A stretch of 64,000 nucleotides of DNA from Flavobacteriales bacterium. GTDB taxonomy: Bacteria > Bacteroidota > Bacteroidia > Flavobacteriales_D > Sanyastnellaceae. This document shows positions 36,251 to 44,419 of the stretch, in pieces. The stretch lies in NCBI GenBank assembly GCA_947456965.1, contig CANGTU010000004.1, positions 27,591 through 91,590 of the forward strand, given 5' to 3'. A program made the position numbers and the translations under genes. Under the pieces are notes generated by a model. It worked only from the letters and a program-made list of their open reading frames with translations. It had not been told where the DNA came from and did no database searches. Position 1 is the first letter of the stretch. The number at the start of each line of letters is the position of its first letter.

Positions 36251-36625
36251 TTATTGCCCCATTCGGGCATTTCGACACAGTTGCATGAACGTCTCATCAG
36301 TTGCATTTTCAATTTGTCCGGGCTGGCTGAAGCCTTTTGTCTGCAGCAGAGCACGCAGCTCCAACCACTCCTGGGCTCCCGGCTGCTCGCCATTGCGAAG
36401 GCCGATAACGAGCACTCCTGCTGGCACACAGGCCACGCGTATTGTGTAGCGGGGATGCGCTTCCAATGCCGTGTGCAGCTCTGCATAGTTGGTGGTATTC
36501 AGTCCAGGCAGCTGAATATACCACCGCGAGGCAGATGCCTGATCTGCAGGGGTAGTTTGGGCCTTGGAAGTTGCTGCTATCATGAGGAAGATAGCCATAG
36601 CGGCAGTATAGATCGTTGACTTCAT
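36251..36625 (-). CDS. Small secreted protein of unknown function
   Basis: The protein has 124 residues from ATG 36625, which gives a proper signal peptide (MKSTIYTAAMAIFLMIAATS, cleavage after SKAQ); a longer frame to 36685 adds non-signal sequence. The mature part has about 100 residues with no recognised motif. RWYIQLPGLNTTNYAELHTA and YTIRVACVPAGVLVIGL suggest a small alpha/beta fold of repeated halves. It is the gene just upstream of the giant SprB-repeat gene on the same strand with a 37-nt gap, so it may share its transcript and be a periplasmic helper. CATATTTG near 36675 is a weak -7 candidate. Confidence 0.75.
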   Translation of the reverse strand: MKSTIYTAAMAIFLMIAATSKAQTTPADQASASRWYIQLPGLNTTNYAELHTALEAHPRYTIRVACVPAGVLVIGLRNGEQPGAQEWLELRALLQTKGFSQPGQIENATDETFMQLCRNARMGQ

Positions 36626-36752
36626 GTTGGAATAGTTCAGGTCGGGAAGGTGCTCCAGCGCACCCGGCCACGCAAATATGAACAATATCGCGTTAACTCA
36701 GCGTATTTATAACCTTCAAAAATCGCGGCTGTTCCAGTGGCCATTCAGGGCC

Positions 36753-37514
36753 TCAAATATGAGCGTCCACGGCCCATTGGTAGAAGAAGATGCCGGCAGC
36801 CACGCTTACGTTCAGGGATGACACCCGGCCCGATAGCGGGATGCGGATGAGGTCATCTGCGATGCGGAGTATTTCATGGGAGACCCCCGTATCCTCGGCA
36901 CCGAGAACAACACAGAGAGGCCCGCGGAGAGCGGCATGATTCAAGTCTTGCGCTCCTTTTTCCGTGCATGCGGCGATACGAAGGCCAGAATCGCGCAGTT
37001 TGCGTAAAGCGGCCACGAGGTCTTTTTCCCGGCATACGGGAAGGGCAAGAAGGGCGCCCGCTGAGGCCTTAACGGCTTCTGCATTGATCTGTGCAGCGCC
37101 TTTTTCCGGAATGACCACAGCGTGGACACCGAAGCACTCGGCAGATCTGCATATTGCACCGAAATTGCGCACATCAGTTACATGGTCGAGCATGACAATG
37201 CGGGGATCGGTACCTGACTCAAAACACTGCTGCACAACTTCGTCCAGCCGTGCAAAGGTGATCTCCGACAGGAAAGCGACTACGCCCTGATGATGGGCTC
37301 TGGTCAGCTGACTGAGCTTGGCAGGTGGTACGAACTGATAGGGAATACCATGCTGCTGAAGCAAAGCACGCAGTGCCTTGGCCAGATCGCCCTGCAGCCC
37401 TTTCTGAATAAGTACCTTATCCAGTTCCTTTCCTGCTTCAACGGCTTCGGTGACCGCCCTGAACCCAGCGATGAGTGAGGCTTTGGATGCTGTTTTCCGG
37501 TTTCCTTGATGCAC
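36753..37514 (-). CDS. rlmB: TrmH/RlmB-family rRNA 2'-O-methyltransferase
   Basis: This SPOUT-family enzyme probably methylates the 2'-OH of a guanosine in 23S rRNA (G2251 in E. coli for RlmB); other TrmH-family targets are possible. The protein has 253 residues. An N-terminal substrate-binding domain carries HHQGVVAFLSE. The C-terminal knot shows the family motifs DHVTDVRNFGAICRSAECFG, LGAEDTGVS and LSGRVSSLNVSVAAGIFFY. The start must be GTG 37514, because no ATG occurs before the conserved region. A TAACTTCG element (37537-37544) lies 22 nt upstream. It follows the GWxTD gene by 42 nt. Confidence 0.9.
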   Translation of the reverse strand: MHQGNRKTASKASLIAGFRAVTEAVEAGKELDKVLIQKGLQGDLAKALRALLQQHGIPYQFVPPAKLSQLTRAHHQGVVAFLSEITFARLDEVVQQCFESGTDPRIVMLDHVTDVRNFGAICRSAECFGVHAVVIPEKGAAQINAEAVKASAGALLALPVCREKDLVAALRKLRDSGLRIAACTEKGAQDLNHAALRGPLCVVLGAEDTGVSHEILRIADDLIRIPLSGRVSSLNVSVAAGIFFYQWAVDAHI

Positions 37515-37556
37515 GGGGATGGGCTGAATGCCGCCGCGAAGTTAGGGGCAGCCGGC

Positions 37557-38825
37557 TCAGTCGCTGAACACTCGCCCCTGTCGCCACGCCGTGACCATCT
37601 GTTCCCATACCTGCCTGTATTGCAGGTCCCGCTGCATCACAAAGAGATTGTCGCTGAGCGGTGAGCTGATCTTGCGGAATACAAAGGTGAGTGAGGCGGG
37701 ATTGCCTTCTTCTCCGTAAATCCACGTTTCTTCGCCGGATGTACGTCGGATTTTCGAGGGGTTGCCGAAAATGATGTGAATCATTCCGCGATCGGTCCTC
37801 CAGCCTTCAGTATGGGTGGAGAAAAAACGATTACTCTCTTCTACCCGGGAATAATAGGTTCGGATAAGTTCGCGCGCACGATCCCTTGATCCTGCGCATT
37901 CAATCCAAAATTCGTCAATGAGTGGTTTGGCAAATGAAGATTTTGCGAACCCGTCAAATTCGGCCTTGGAGGTGATGTATCGCAGCGGCCCGGTGAGTTG
38001 GTCCATACCGCGTATTTCAGGAAAGAACGGACTGGTGGCACTGAGCAGCACACCTTGCTTGCCATCGGGATCGGCTGACAGGAATACGGACCCTTTCCCC
38101 ATGATCCATTGGGCTCTCCTGGACTGGACAATGCGGTAGCTCGCCGAGGCCGTGGTCAGGTCGGGTTGTTCCGGCGCATTCTGGGAAAAGGGCGGAGGGG
38201 GTAGTTTGGATATATCATCCAGTTTACGTTCTGCTATTCGCGTTTCGGACTGGATCAGCAGGGCGGATTCAATCCACACTGTATCCCCTTCGGCGGCAAA
38301 GGGCGAGAAGAGCGGCAGACCGGTGGTTGCCGATCGCACGAGATAGTGCTGGGGAGAGAATGGTGAGGTGCGGTCAACGGAAATGACATACTCCTGCATG
38401 TTTCCCCGATTGACATCCTGAAACTTCACGGACAAGGTCTGCCGGCCGCTGCTGGTGGCAAATGTCTGCTGTCCATAAAGGTAACCCGCAGGATCGCCGC
38501 TCCTGCGGTCCGTATCGGTGAGATGCAGACTGTCTGTAATGCTGTTTCCTTCGCCATAGAGGATCAGGTCCAGGCGGATGCTCGCGCCGGGAATGTCCTC
38601 CTGCCCCTTGCGCATGTACAGCAACTCCGATGAGCGAACCCGGAAGAAAAGCGTGGAGGAATCCGGATGGTGATGATAGACCCGGAATTCAGGATGAAGC
38701 CCGTAACTCTCGAAGTCGTAAAGTGCGGTGTATGTCCCCACGGCTGCAGGTCGGCCTGTTGAGCATGACCAATGGCCGGTGATGACAGCGACTGAGAGCA
38801 TCCAGATCCACCAGGTTATCTTCAT
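37557..38825 (-). CDS. GWxTD-domain lipoprotein
   Basis: The protein has 422 residues. The N-terminus ends in the lipobox-like HWSC (C21), so it is probably a lipoprotein. The C-terminal half has the GWxTD-domain signature EGWRTDRGMIHIIFGNP, then SGEETWIYG, preceded by DEFWIECAGSRDRARELI. The domain is widespread in Bacteroidota and its function is unknown. The start codon overlaps the stop of rmuC by 4 nt, so the two are coupled. No catalytic residues are evident. Confidence 0.85.
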   Translation of the reverse strand: MKITWWIWMLSVAVITGHWSCSTGRPAAVGTYTALYDFESYGLHPEFRVYHHHPDSSTLFFRVRSSELLYMRKGQEDIPGASIRLDLILYGEGNSITDSLHLTDTDRRSGDPAGYLYGQQTFATSSGRQTLSVKFQDVNRGNMQEYVISVDRTSPFSPQHYLVRSATTGLPLFSPFAAEGDTVWIESALLIQSETRIAERKLDDISKLPPPPFSQNAPEQPDLTTASASYRIVQSRRAQWIMGKGSVFLSADPDGKQGVLLSATSPFFPEIRGMDQLTGPLRYITSKAEFDGFAKSSFAKPLIDEFWIECAGSRDRARELIRTYYSRVEESNRFFSTHTEGWRTDRGMIHIIFGNPSKIRRTSGEETWIYGEEGNPASLTFVFRKISSPLSDNLFVMQRDLQYRQVWEQMVTAWRQGRVFSD

Positions 38826-40165
38826 GAATCGCCTCCTCCATTCTCTTCTTCACGGCTTCCTTCCTCGGCGGCTTCCGAGCGCTCGAGCAGCCTGGGATGA
38901 ATCGTCTTTCCGCTGGTTTTGGATGCGAAGCCGCGTATAAGTTCCATTTTCTTGATCACGTTGCCAGCTCCGCTGACCAGCTTCTTCAGGGATTCTTCAT
39001 GAGCTTCTTTGGCACTGTCGAGCTTTTTTCCCACTTCGTACAGATCATTGGTGAATCCGGCAAACTTATCGTAGAGTTTGCCTGCCTCTTCGGCGATAAG
39101 GTCTGCTGAACGCGAGCGTTTTTCCTGCCTCCAGATATTCTCCACAGTGCGGAGCGTGGCCAGGAGGGTGGTAGGCGACACAATCACGATGCGCCGTTCC
39201 CACGCGTAACTGAACAGGTCGGGATCGGCCTGAAGAGCTGCCGAGAATGCGGCCTCCATAGGCAGGAAGAGCATGATGAAATCGGGCGATCTAAGGCCGG
39301 AGGCAGACTGGTAATTCTTTTCACCCAGCCCCTTGATATGTGCCTTAACGCTCTCCAGATGCTGCCTCAGGAACGTATTTCGCTGATCATCATCAGCGGC
39401 CCCGACCATCTGTGAATAGGCGAGCAGAGATACTTTGGAGTCAATAATCAGGTGCTTGTCATCGGGCAGGAAAATCACTACGTCAGGCCGTATGCGCGCA
39501 CCTTCAGAATTCGAGGTGCTATGCTGGATGCGATATTCTACGCCTTCTTTAAGCCCGCTTCGCTCGAGTATTTTTTCAAGGATGAGCTCGCCCCAGTTGC
39601 CCTGTGTCTTATTGTCACCGCGGAGCGCAGTGGTCAGATTTTCGGCATCCTCGCTGAGTTTCTTATTCAAACTTACGAGGTCTTCGATTTCTTTTTTAAG
39701 GCGAATGCGCTCGCCTTTTTCTTCATCGTAGGTCTTCTCAATTTTTTGTTCAAACTCACGGATGCGCTCGCGCAGTGGTGTCAGGATCTGATCAATCTGC
39801 TCTTTGTTTTGCTTGCCGTGTTTCTCGGCGTTCTGGTCGAGGATGGTGGTAGCCATGACCTGAAATTCGCGATGGAATTCCTGACGCAGGCGGGTTATTT
39901 CTTCGACTTGTCCAGCAAGTTTTTCTTCCTGGGCAATACTCACCTGGCGGGATGAGGCGAGTTCGGCAATCAGCCCTTCTTTTTCCCGCCGGGCTTCGCT
40001 CAATTCTGTTTCACGCTGTCTGATAGCGGTTCTGAGTTCGCCGATCAAGGGGTGATCGGCGGGGTCGGGGAGGTCGGCCGGACGTGCACGTGTGATAAGG
40101 TAAGTGATCAACGCTCCGATAATTGATCCAACGATGCATCCAATGATAAAGGTGATGATATCCAT
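38822..40165 (-). CDS. rmuC: DNA recombination protein RmuC
   Basis: The protein has 447 residues from ATG 40165; a GTG six bases upstream is also in frame but lies next to the -7 box. An N-terminal membrane helix (MDIITFIIGCIVGSIIGALI) precedes a long coiled coil (about 40-180). The RmuC nuclease-like domain follows (about 190-390; GNWGELILEKILERSGLKEG, RPDVVIFLPDDKHLIIDSKV). RmuC limits recombination between inverted repeats in E. coli; its nuclease activity is predicted from fold. TATCTTTG at 40171-40178 lies 5 nt before the start, so the mRNA may be leaderless. It overlaps the GWxTD gene by 4 nt. Confidence 0.93.
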   Translation of the reverse strand: MDIITFIIGCIVGSIIGALITYLITRARPADLPDPADHPLIGELRTAIRQRETELSEARREKEGLIAELASSRQVSIAQEEKLAGQVEEITRLRQEFHREFQVMATTILDQNAEKHGKQNKEQIDQILTPLRERIREFEQKIEKTYDEEKGERIRLKKEIEDLVSLNKKLSEDAENLTTALRGDNKTQGNWGELILEKILERSGLKEGVEYRIQHSTSNSEGARIRPDVVIFLPDDKHLIIDSKVSLLAYSQMVGAADDDQRNTFLRQHLESVKAHIKGLGEKNYQSASGLRSPDFIMLFLPMEAAFSAALQADPDLFSYAWERRIVIVSPTTLLATLRTVENIWRQEKRSRSADLIAEEAGKLYDKFAGFTNDLYEVGKKLDSAKEAHEESLKKLVSGAGNVIKKMELIRGFASKTSGKTIHPRLLERSEAAEEGSREEENGGGDS

Positions 40166-40170
40166 AGTCA

Positions 40171-40178
40171 CAAAGATA
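40171..40178 (-). promoter_or_regulatory. -7 element of rmuC (TATCTTTG, 5 nt before ATG)
   Basis: A full TAnnTTTG match on the minus strand ends 5 nt before ATG 40165. With a start point about 4-6 nt after the box, the transcript would begin at or next to the start codon. No clear -33 TTG was found. Confidence 0.5.
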
Positions 40179-40201
40179 ATCTCTGAAGCACTCTGCTCAG
40201 G

Positions 40202-41893
40202 TCAGAACAGACTGCTGAATCCGAAGCTGAGGCGGGCATTGCGAAGGAGCATCGGATTGTCGAACTGGCGCGCAAGCCCATAGTTGAAGGAAAAGATTCC
40301 TGCCCGGGTATCGAAGAAAACCCCCGCTCCGAAACCCACGGGATCATCGGTGAGCAGTCCATCTTTGCGATCGGCCTCATACCACGACTGGTCGGCGTAC
40401 AGATATACGGCTGAGTTCTGATCAAGGAGAAAGCGGTATTCGAGCGAGCCACAGGCCCAGGCTCTTGCGAAGATGCTTTCTTCATCAATACCTCGGATGG
40501 TTCTGAGCCCGCCGATCCGGAAGAGTTCATTATCGGAAAGCCCGGGAGCGAACAGGGCGGCACCCTTTCCTGCAATTCTCAGGGTTTGCCTCTGCCAGAG
40601 GGGAATGAATGCTTCGGCGGCTGCGGTATATCGATAATTAGCGGTGCGTTCAGTGCGGATTTCATCCGTTCCGCTGACAGGTGTTCGGGATTCTCGGCGG
40701 CCCGTTGCCACCTCCAGATCGGCCATCCACCCCCGCCGCGGATTAAACCGGTAGTCGAGCCGCTGGAATGAAACGCCCAGGCCGTAAAGGACTGCGCTGA
40801 CATCGGCGAAGTTGCCAGTGCCCGTCTCTCGGGAGAGCCGGCTCGTGGAGTTCTGCTCGGCAAACGCCTTCCACGTACCGCCATGTCCCAGGTCAAATAC
40901 AAGAGCAAGCTGGCCGCGGAACTGGCTGAAGGTAGTGTCGCGGCGGTAAATCCGGATCCAGGCCTCCGTGCCGAAGGGTGTGTTAAACAGGTAAGGGAGG
41001 CGCGTGCGGGCGTGGAGTTCTTGTGTCTGCGTCTGAAGCCTCCGCCAGTTGAAGTAGATCTCCTCACCGCGCTGAAGGGTATTCAGCAGCCGGATTTCAA
41101 TATCTCCTGTGAGCGTGGTGCGTCCGTCTTCTGCGGGCTGTATACCGATGATTCCATTGAAGGTGTTGGCTGGCTTTCGGGATAAGGTGAGAAACAGGTC
41201 GGCCTCGCCAGGATGGAACCTGATTTCAGGTGTCTGACGGATCGTGATGAAGGGTATTTCCGTAAGCCTGATGCGCATTCTTCGAATGGCCGCCTCGTTG
41301 TAATACTGGCCTTTCTTCCATCCAATGTACCGGCTGATGTAGCGGGCAGGCAGACGATCGTCGGAGCGGATGGCCAGGCTGTCGAGGAGCACCTTGGGCC
41401 CCGCATTCAGGCGGTAGGTGAGGTGCCAGGTGCTGTCCTGAACCATCAGATTTTCCAGTTCAAAGGCTGCAAAAGGATAGCCGTGGTTTTCGAGGTAGTC
41501 GAGCACGGGATCGGCCTCGCGCTTGAGTAGCCCGGGATCGAGTTGGCCGGTCACCTTCCGGCGGGTTGGCTCAGGCCAGCGGAGAGCAGAGGTCGTGTCG
41601 GGCAGCCAGACCAGACTACCCAGGATATGCCTTGGTCCGGAAATGATTCGTGCTTTCAGTACCGCACCGCTCCACTGGGTGTCCAATCGGGCCTCCAGAT
41701 AACCGGCAGCCTGCAAACCGGTGAGCTCGCGTTGAAGAAGCGCGATGGCGCCCTCTCGTGAAGTGGTTTCTGAAGCCCGCGGAGATTCGCTTCCCGACCA
41801 TTCTATGATGACCTGGGTAAAGGCCGCATTGCCCGGGCTGGTTAAGGCGAGCAGCAACAGAAAAGTCGAAAGGAAGCGAGGTATGGAGGGCAC
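40202..41893 (-). CDS. BamA/TamA-like outer-membrane barrel protein
   Basis: The protein has 563 residues. A signal peptide (FLLLLALTSPGNAAF) is followed by POTRA-like segments (about 30-230), for example LQRELTGLQAAGYLEARLD and VLDYLENHGYPFAAFELENL. A C-terminal Omp85-type barrel then runs to the terminal aromatic GFSSLF. The lid-loop motif region RIGGLRTIRGIDEES resembles the VRGF/Y-type motif of the family. The predicted role is insertion or secretion of outer-membrane proteins. It is shorter than true BamA (about 800 residues), so a TamA-like or accessory paralogue is more likely. The only start available is GTG 41893. Its stop lies 23 nt upstream of the rmuC -7 element. Confidence 0.85.
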   Translation of the reverse strand: MPSIPRFLSTFLLLLALTSPGNAAFTQVIIEWSGSESPRASETTSREGAIALLQRELTGLQAAGYLEARLDTQWSGAVLKARIISGPRHILGSLVWLPDTTSALRWPEPTRRKVTGQLDPGLLKREADPVLDYLENHGYPFAAFELENLMVQDSTWHLTYRLNAGPKVLLDSLAIRSDDRLPARYISRYIGWKKGQYYNEAAIRRMRIRLTEIPFITIRQTPEIRFHPGEADLFLTLSRKPANTFNGIIGIQPAEDGRTTLTGDIEIRLLNTLQRGEEIYFNWRRLQTQTQELHARTRLPYLFNTPFGTEAWIRIYRRDTTFSQFRGQLALVFDLGHGGTWKAFAEQNSTSRLSRETGTGNFADVSAVLYGLGVSFQRLDYRFNPRRGWMADLEVATGRRESRTPVSGTDEIRTERTANYRYTAAAEAFIPLWQRQTLRIAGKGAALFAPGLSDNELFRIGGLRTIRGIDEESIFARAWACGSLEYRFLLDQNSAVYLYADQSWYEADRKDGLLTDDPVGFGAGVFFDTRAGIFSFNYGLARQFDNPMLLRNARLSFGFSSLF

Positions 41894-41944
41894 GATGTTG
41901 GCCAGGTGTTGGAAACTTTAACGTATTAAGGGCCTATTTCACTC

Positions 41945-41952
41945 TACTTTTG
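41945..41952 (+). promoter_or_regulatory. -7 element of the small lipoprotein (TACTTTTG)
   Basis: TACTTTTG matches TAnnTTTG and ends 23 nt before ATG 41976. No clear -33 TTG is found at 19-21 nt. Confidence 0.5.
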
Positions 41953-41975
41953 ATCTTGATCGAATACTGAGGAGC

Positions 41976-42098
41976 ATGAAATTCCGATACGTCTTTTTTC
42001 TGCTAGCCGCACTGCTGGTATTGTTTACATCTTCCTGCCGCAAGCAGAAGCAGTCTTGCGCCGCGTATGACAAGGTGCCGGTTGAACAGGTGAAATAG
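41976..42098 (+). CDS. Small 40-residue lipoprotein
   Basis: This short frame was found by reading the sequence directly. It encodes MKFRYVFFLLAALLVLFTSS followed by C21, a textbook lipoprotein signal with the lipobox TSSC, then only 19 mature residues (RKQKQSCAAYDKVPVEQVK). A second Cys lies in a C-A-A-Y context. I recall similar tiny lipoproteins in Bacteroidota, but their function is unknown. A -7 element lies 23 nt upstream. It converges on osmC with 5 nt between the stop codons. It could be a structural or sensing peptide of the envelope; nothing in the sequence decides this. Confidence 0.75.
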   Translation: MKFRYVFFLLAALLVLFTSSCRKQKQSCAAYDKVPVEQVK

Positions 42099-42103
42099 CC
42101 CAT

Positions 42104-42532
42104 TTATTTTTCGGGCCAATGCAGTTCCACCTTGATGTCGGGGTGGATACTCCGGGCTACCGGGCACGTTTCTGCCGCATGCCTGATCATGGTGTATTGT
42201 TTTTCATCCCACGCTGACACATTCATCGCAAAAGCCAGGCGGACGCCGGTCACCCGACGGGGCGAAGAGCCCATGATTTTCTCAATATCCACCTTCACCT
42301 CATCCAGAGGAATATCCTTTTCACGCGCGGTGATGCCTATAAGCGTGAGCATACAGGTTGCAAGCGATGTGCACATCAGGTCGGTAGGTGAGAAGGCTTC
42401 ACCCCTGCCCTGATTATCCGTAGGGGCATCGGTGGTGAGTCGGTTACCGCTGCGGATATGCGTGCCTTCGCAGCGGAGACCTCCCAGATAAGTCACGGTC
42501 ATTCCAGGATGGAGGGGCTCGGTAGATTCCAT
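42104..42532 (-). CDS. OsmC-family peroxidase-like protein
   Basis: The protein has 142 residues from ATG 42532; a TTG at 42538 would put the start inside the -7 element. The two conserved redox cysteines are present: SLATCMLTLIG and AETCPVARSIHPD. The FSPTDLMCTSLATC stretch is the usual family helix. OsmC/Ohr proteins reduce organic hydroperoxides in the cytoplasm; this one resembles the YhfA/OsmC subgroup, whose substrates are less certain. TAGATTTG (42536-42543) ends 3 nt before the ATG, with TTG 22 nt further upstream. The gene is divergent from the outer-membrane/lipA pair. Confidence 0.9.
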   Translation of the reverse strand: MESTEPLHPGMTVTYLGGLRCEGTHIRSGNRLTTDAPTDNQGRGEAFSPTDLMCTSLATCMLTLIGITAREKDIPLDEVKVDIEKIMGSSPRRVTGVRLAFAMNVSAWDEKQYTMIRHAAETCPVARSIHPDIKVELHWPEK

Positions 42533-42535
42533 GTT

Positions 42536-42543
42536 CAAATCTA
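42536..42543 (-). promoter_or_regulatory. -7 element of osmC-like gene (TAGATTTG, 3 nt before ATG)
   Basis: TAGATTTG fully matches TAnnTTTG on the minus strand. TTG at 42568-42566 lies 22 nt upstream, slightly wider than the usual spacing. The ATG follows after 3 nt. Confidence 0.5.
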
Positions 42544-42622
42544 CAATGCACAGCCTTTACGGTTGCAAGCGTGCCTACTTTGGGTGGTACCGAACACGGC
42601 AGGGTATGGAAGGTTTTGTATG

Positions 42623-42630
42623 TACTTTTG
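42623..42630 (+). promoter_or_regulatory. -7 element of the outer-membrane protein / lipA operon (TACTTTTG)
   Basis: TACTTTTG ends 8 nt before ATG 42639. This supports that start rather than the longer frame from 42531. Confidence 0.5.
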
Positions 42631-42638
42631 GACATCAC

Positions 42639-43424
42639 ATGTTAGCACGGCTCTCATATGTATTCCGGCTGATGGTCATGATTGGCTTACCCTCGCTGGC
42701 TGAGGCTCAGAATGAGCTCTATGATGAACCTGTTGTGATATACAGCCACCAGGTCTTTGGTGGAGTGAACATGAACTCCTCGGGCTTCGGTGCGAATTTC
42801 ACCTACGGCAAGAACAAAGGGGCTTACCGCATCCGGCTCTTTTCACTCGATCTCATGTTTGTGAAGCACGAGAAGGAAACCAAGAGCTTTTTTCAGGATC
42901 CGAATGCCCGGAGTTATTTCTACGGGAAGGTGAACAACCTCTATACAGTACGGCCTGGGATCGGCACGAAACACATCCTTACCGAAAAACTTCGTCGCAA
43001 CGGGGTTCAGGTGGGATATAGCTGGACTATCGGTCCGTCCCTCGGATTTACCAAGCCCATATACCTGGAGATCCTGTACCGCGATCCTGGTTTTGCCAAT
43101 AGTTATTATATTGAGGTCGAGAAGTTTGATCCCGAGAAGCACGAAAATAATATTTACGGCCGGGCGTCCGGTCTCCGGGGATTAGGAGAGCTTCGCTTTC
43201 ATCCGGGTGCCTTTGCCCGTTTCTCCTGGCTCTTTGAGTACAGCGGCAACAAGGATGGGATTAAGGGAATTGAGGTCGGCGGACAAGTGGAGGTGTTCCC
43301 ACGCCGCATTGAAATTATGTCAGACGAAATTCTGGAGCAGGATTATGATGGTGCTCGGAATCATCGGGTTTTCCCGTCTTTTTTTATCCATTTTGTATTT
43401 GGGAAAAAGTATAATAAGTCATGA
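42639..43424 (+). CDS. Putative outer-membrane beta-barrel protein upstream of lipA
   Basis: The protein has 261 residues from ATG 42639, which gives the signal peptide [20 protein letters not shown] with cleavage after AEAQ; a longer frame to 42531 would include the promoter. The mature sequence alternates hydrophobic residues in strands ([56 protein letters not shown]) and ends in an aromatic-rich strand ([11 protein letters not shown]). This fits a small outer-membrane barrel. I recall this kind of protein next to lipA in other Bacteroidota, but I know no function. It overlaps lipA by 4 nt. Confidence 0.8.
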   Translation: MLARLSYVFRLMVMIGLPSLAEAQNELYDEPVVIYSHQVFGGVNMNSSGFGANFTYGKNKGAYRIRLFSLDLMFVKHEKETKSFFQDPNARSYFYGKVNNLYTVRPGIGTKHILTEKLRRNGVQVGYSWTIGPSLGFTKPIYLEILYRDPGFANSYYIEVEKFDPEKHENNIYGRASGLRGLGELRFHPGAFARFSWLFEYSGNKDGIKGIEVGGQVEVFPRRIEIMSDEILEQDYDGARNHRVFPSFFIHFVFGKKYNKS

Positions 43425-44296
43425 TGGAAGGCGTCGCAGAGGAGGAAAAGCAAGTCAGGCTGCCGAAGCCCAAGTGGCTGAGGGTGAAGTTGCCAACAGG
43501 AGAGAACTACCGGATGGTGCGTTCTCTTGTGGATGAGCATAAGCTGCACACGATCTGCGAAAGCGGCAATTGTCCGAACATGGGCGAATGCTGGGGTGAG
43601 GGAACCGCCACGTTCATGATCCTCGGCAATATATGCACGCGTTCTTGCGGCTTTTGCGCCGTAGCCACCGGCAAGCCGCTTGAAGCCGACCCCTTGGAGC
43701 CGGCCAGAGTGGCAAGGAGCATCCAGCTTATGAAGGTGAAGCATGCCGTTATCACCTCCGTGGACAGGGATGACCTGCCCGACGGCGGTGCTGAGATCTG
43801 GTATCAGACTGTGCAAGCCGTGCGTCGTCTGGCACCCGGAACCACGATGGAGACCCTTATTCCCGATTTTGCAGGCAAGTGGGAAAACGTGCAGCGTATC
43901 ATCGATGCGGCACCGGAGATTGTATCTCATAATCTGGAGACAGTGCGCCGGCTTACCCGCCAGGTGAGGATTCAGGCCAAGTACGACCGCAGTCTGGAAG
44001 TCCTTCGCCGCCTCAAGCGGGCAGGAATGCGCACCAAGAGTGGGGTGATGCTCGGACTCGGGGAAAGCCATGATGAGGTGATCGAGACGATGGAAGACCT
44101 GCGTCGGGTAGAAGTGGATATCCTCACTCTTGGGCAATACCTGCAGCCTACACCGAAGCACCTCCCCGTATCGGAATTTGTGACCCCGGAGCGCTTCGCT
44201 GAGTACCGGGAAAGAGGGTTGAGCATGGGATTCCGTTACGTGGAGAGCGGCCCGCTGGTGCGCTCCTCCTACCACGCGGAAAAGCATATTTTCTAG
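43421..44296 (+). CDS. lipA: Lipoyl synthase
   Basis: This radical-SAM enzyme inserts two sulfurs into protein-bound octanoyl groups to make lipoyl cofactor. The protein has 291 residues, the usual length. The auxiliary cluster ligands [12 protein letters not shown] and the radical-SAM motif CTRSCGFC are both intact, and the C-terminal serine-rich end ([16 protein letters not shown]) that holds the auxiliary cluster is present. ATG 43421 is immediately followed by a second ATG; either could start. It is coupled to the outer-membrane protein gene by a 4-nt overlap, and this pairing has no obvious biochemical logic. Confidence 0.96.
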   Translation: MMEGVAEEEKQVRLPKPKWLRVKLPTGENYRMVRSLVDEHKLHTICESGNCPNMGECWGEGTATFMILGNICTRSCGFCAVATGKPLEADPLEPARVARSIQLMKVKHAVITSVDRDDLPDGGAEIWYQTVQAVRRLAPGTTMETLIPDFAGKWENVQRIIDAAPEIVSHNLETVRRLTRQVRIQAKYDRSLEVLRRLKRAGMRTKSGVMLGLGESHDEVIETMEDLRRVEVDILTLGQYLQPTPKHLPVSEFVTPERFAEYRERGLSMGFRYVESGPLVRSSYHAEKHIF

Positions 44297-44419
44297 AGGC
44301 TCAGAAGGGTATAGAAATCTTCTTTTGTATCAAGCACAAAATCGTCTGATCAATGCTTTTGCTATTATCTTGGCGGCCGTTTGACAGACCTTGAAACATA
44401 ACACTCAGACATCAGAGAA

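Noticed and set aside
43361..44287. Minus-strand frame of 308 residues opposite lipA
   Set aside because: lipA has all cluster ligands in the plus frame; the minus frame has no recognisable motif or start context.
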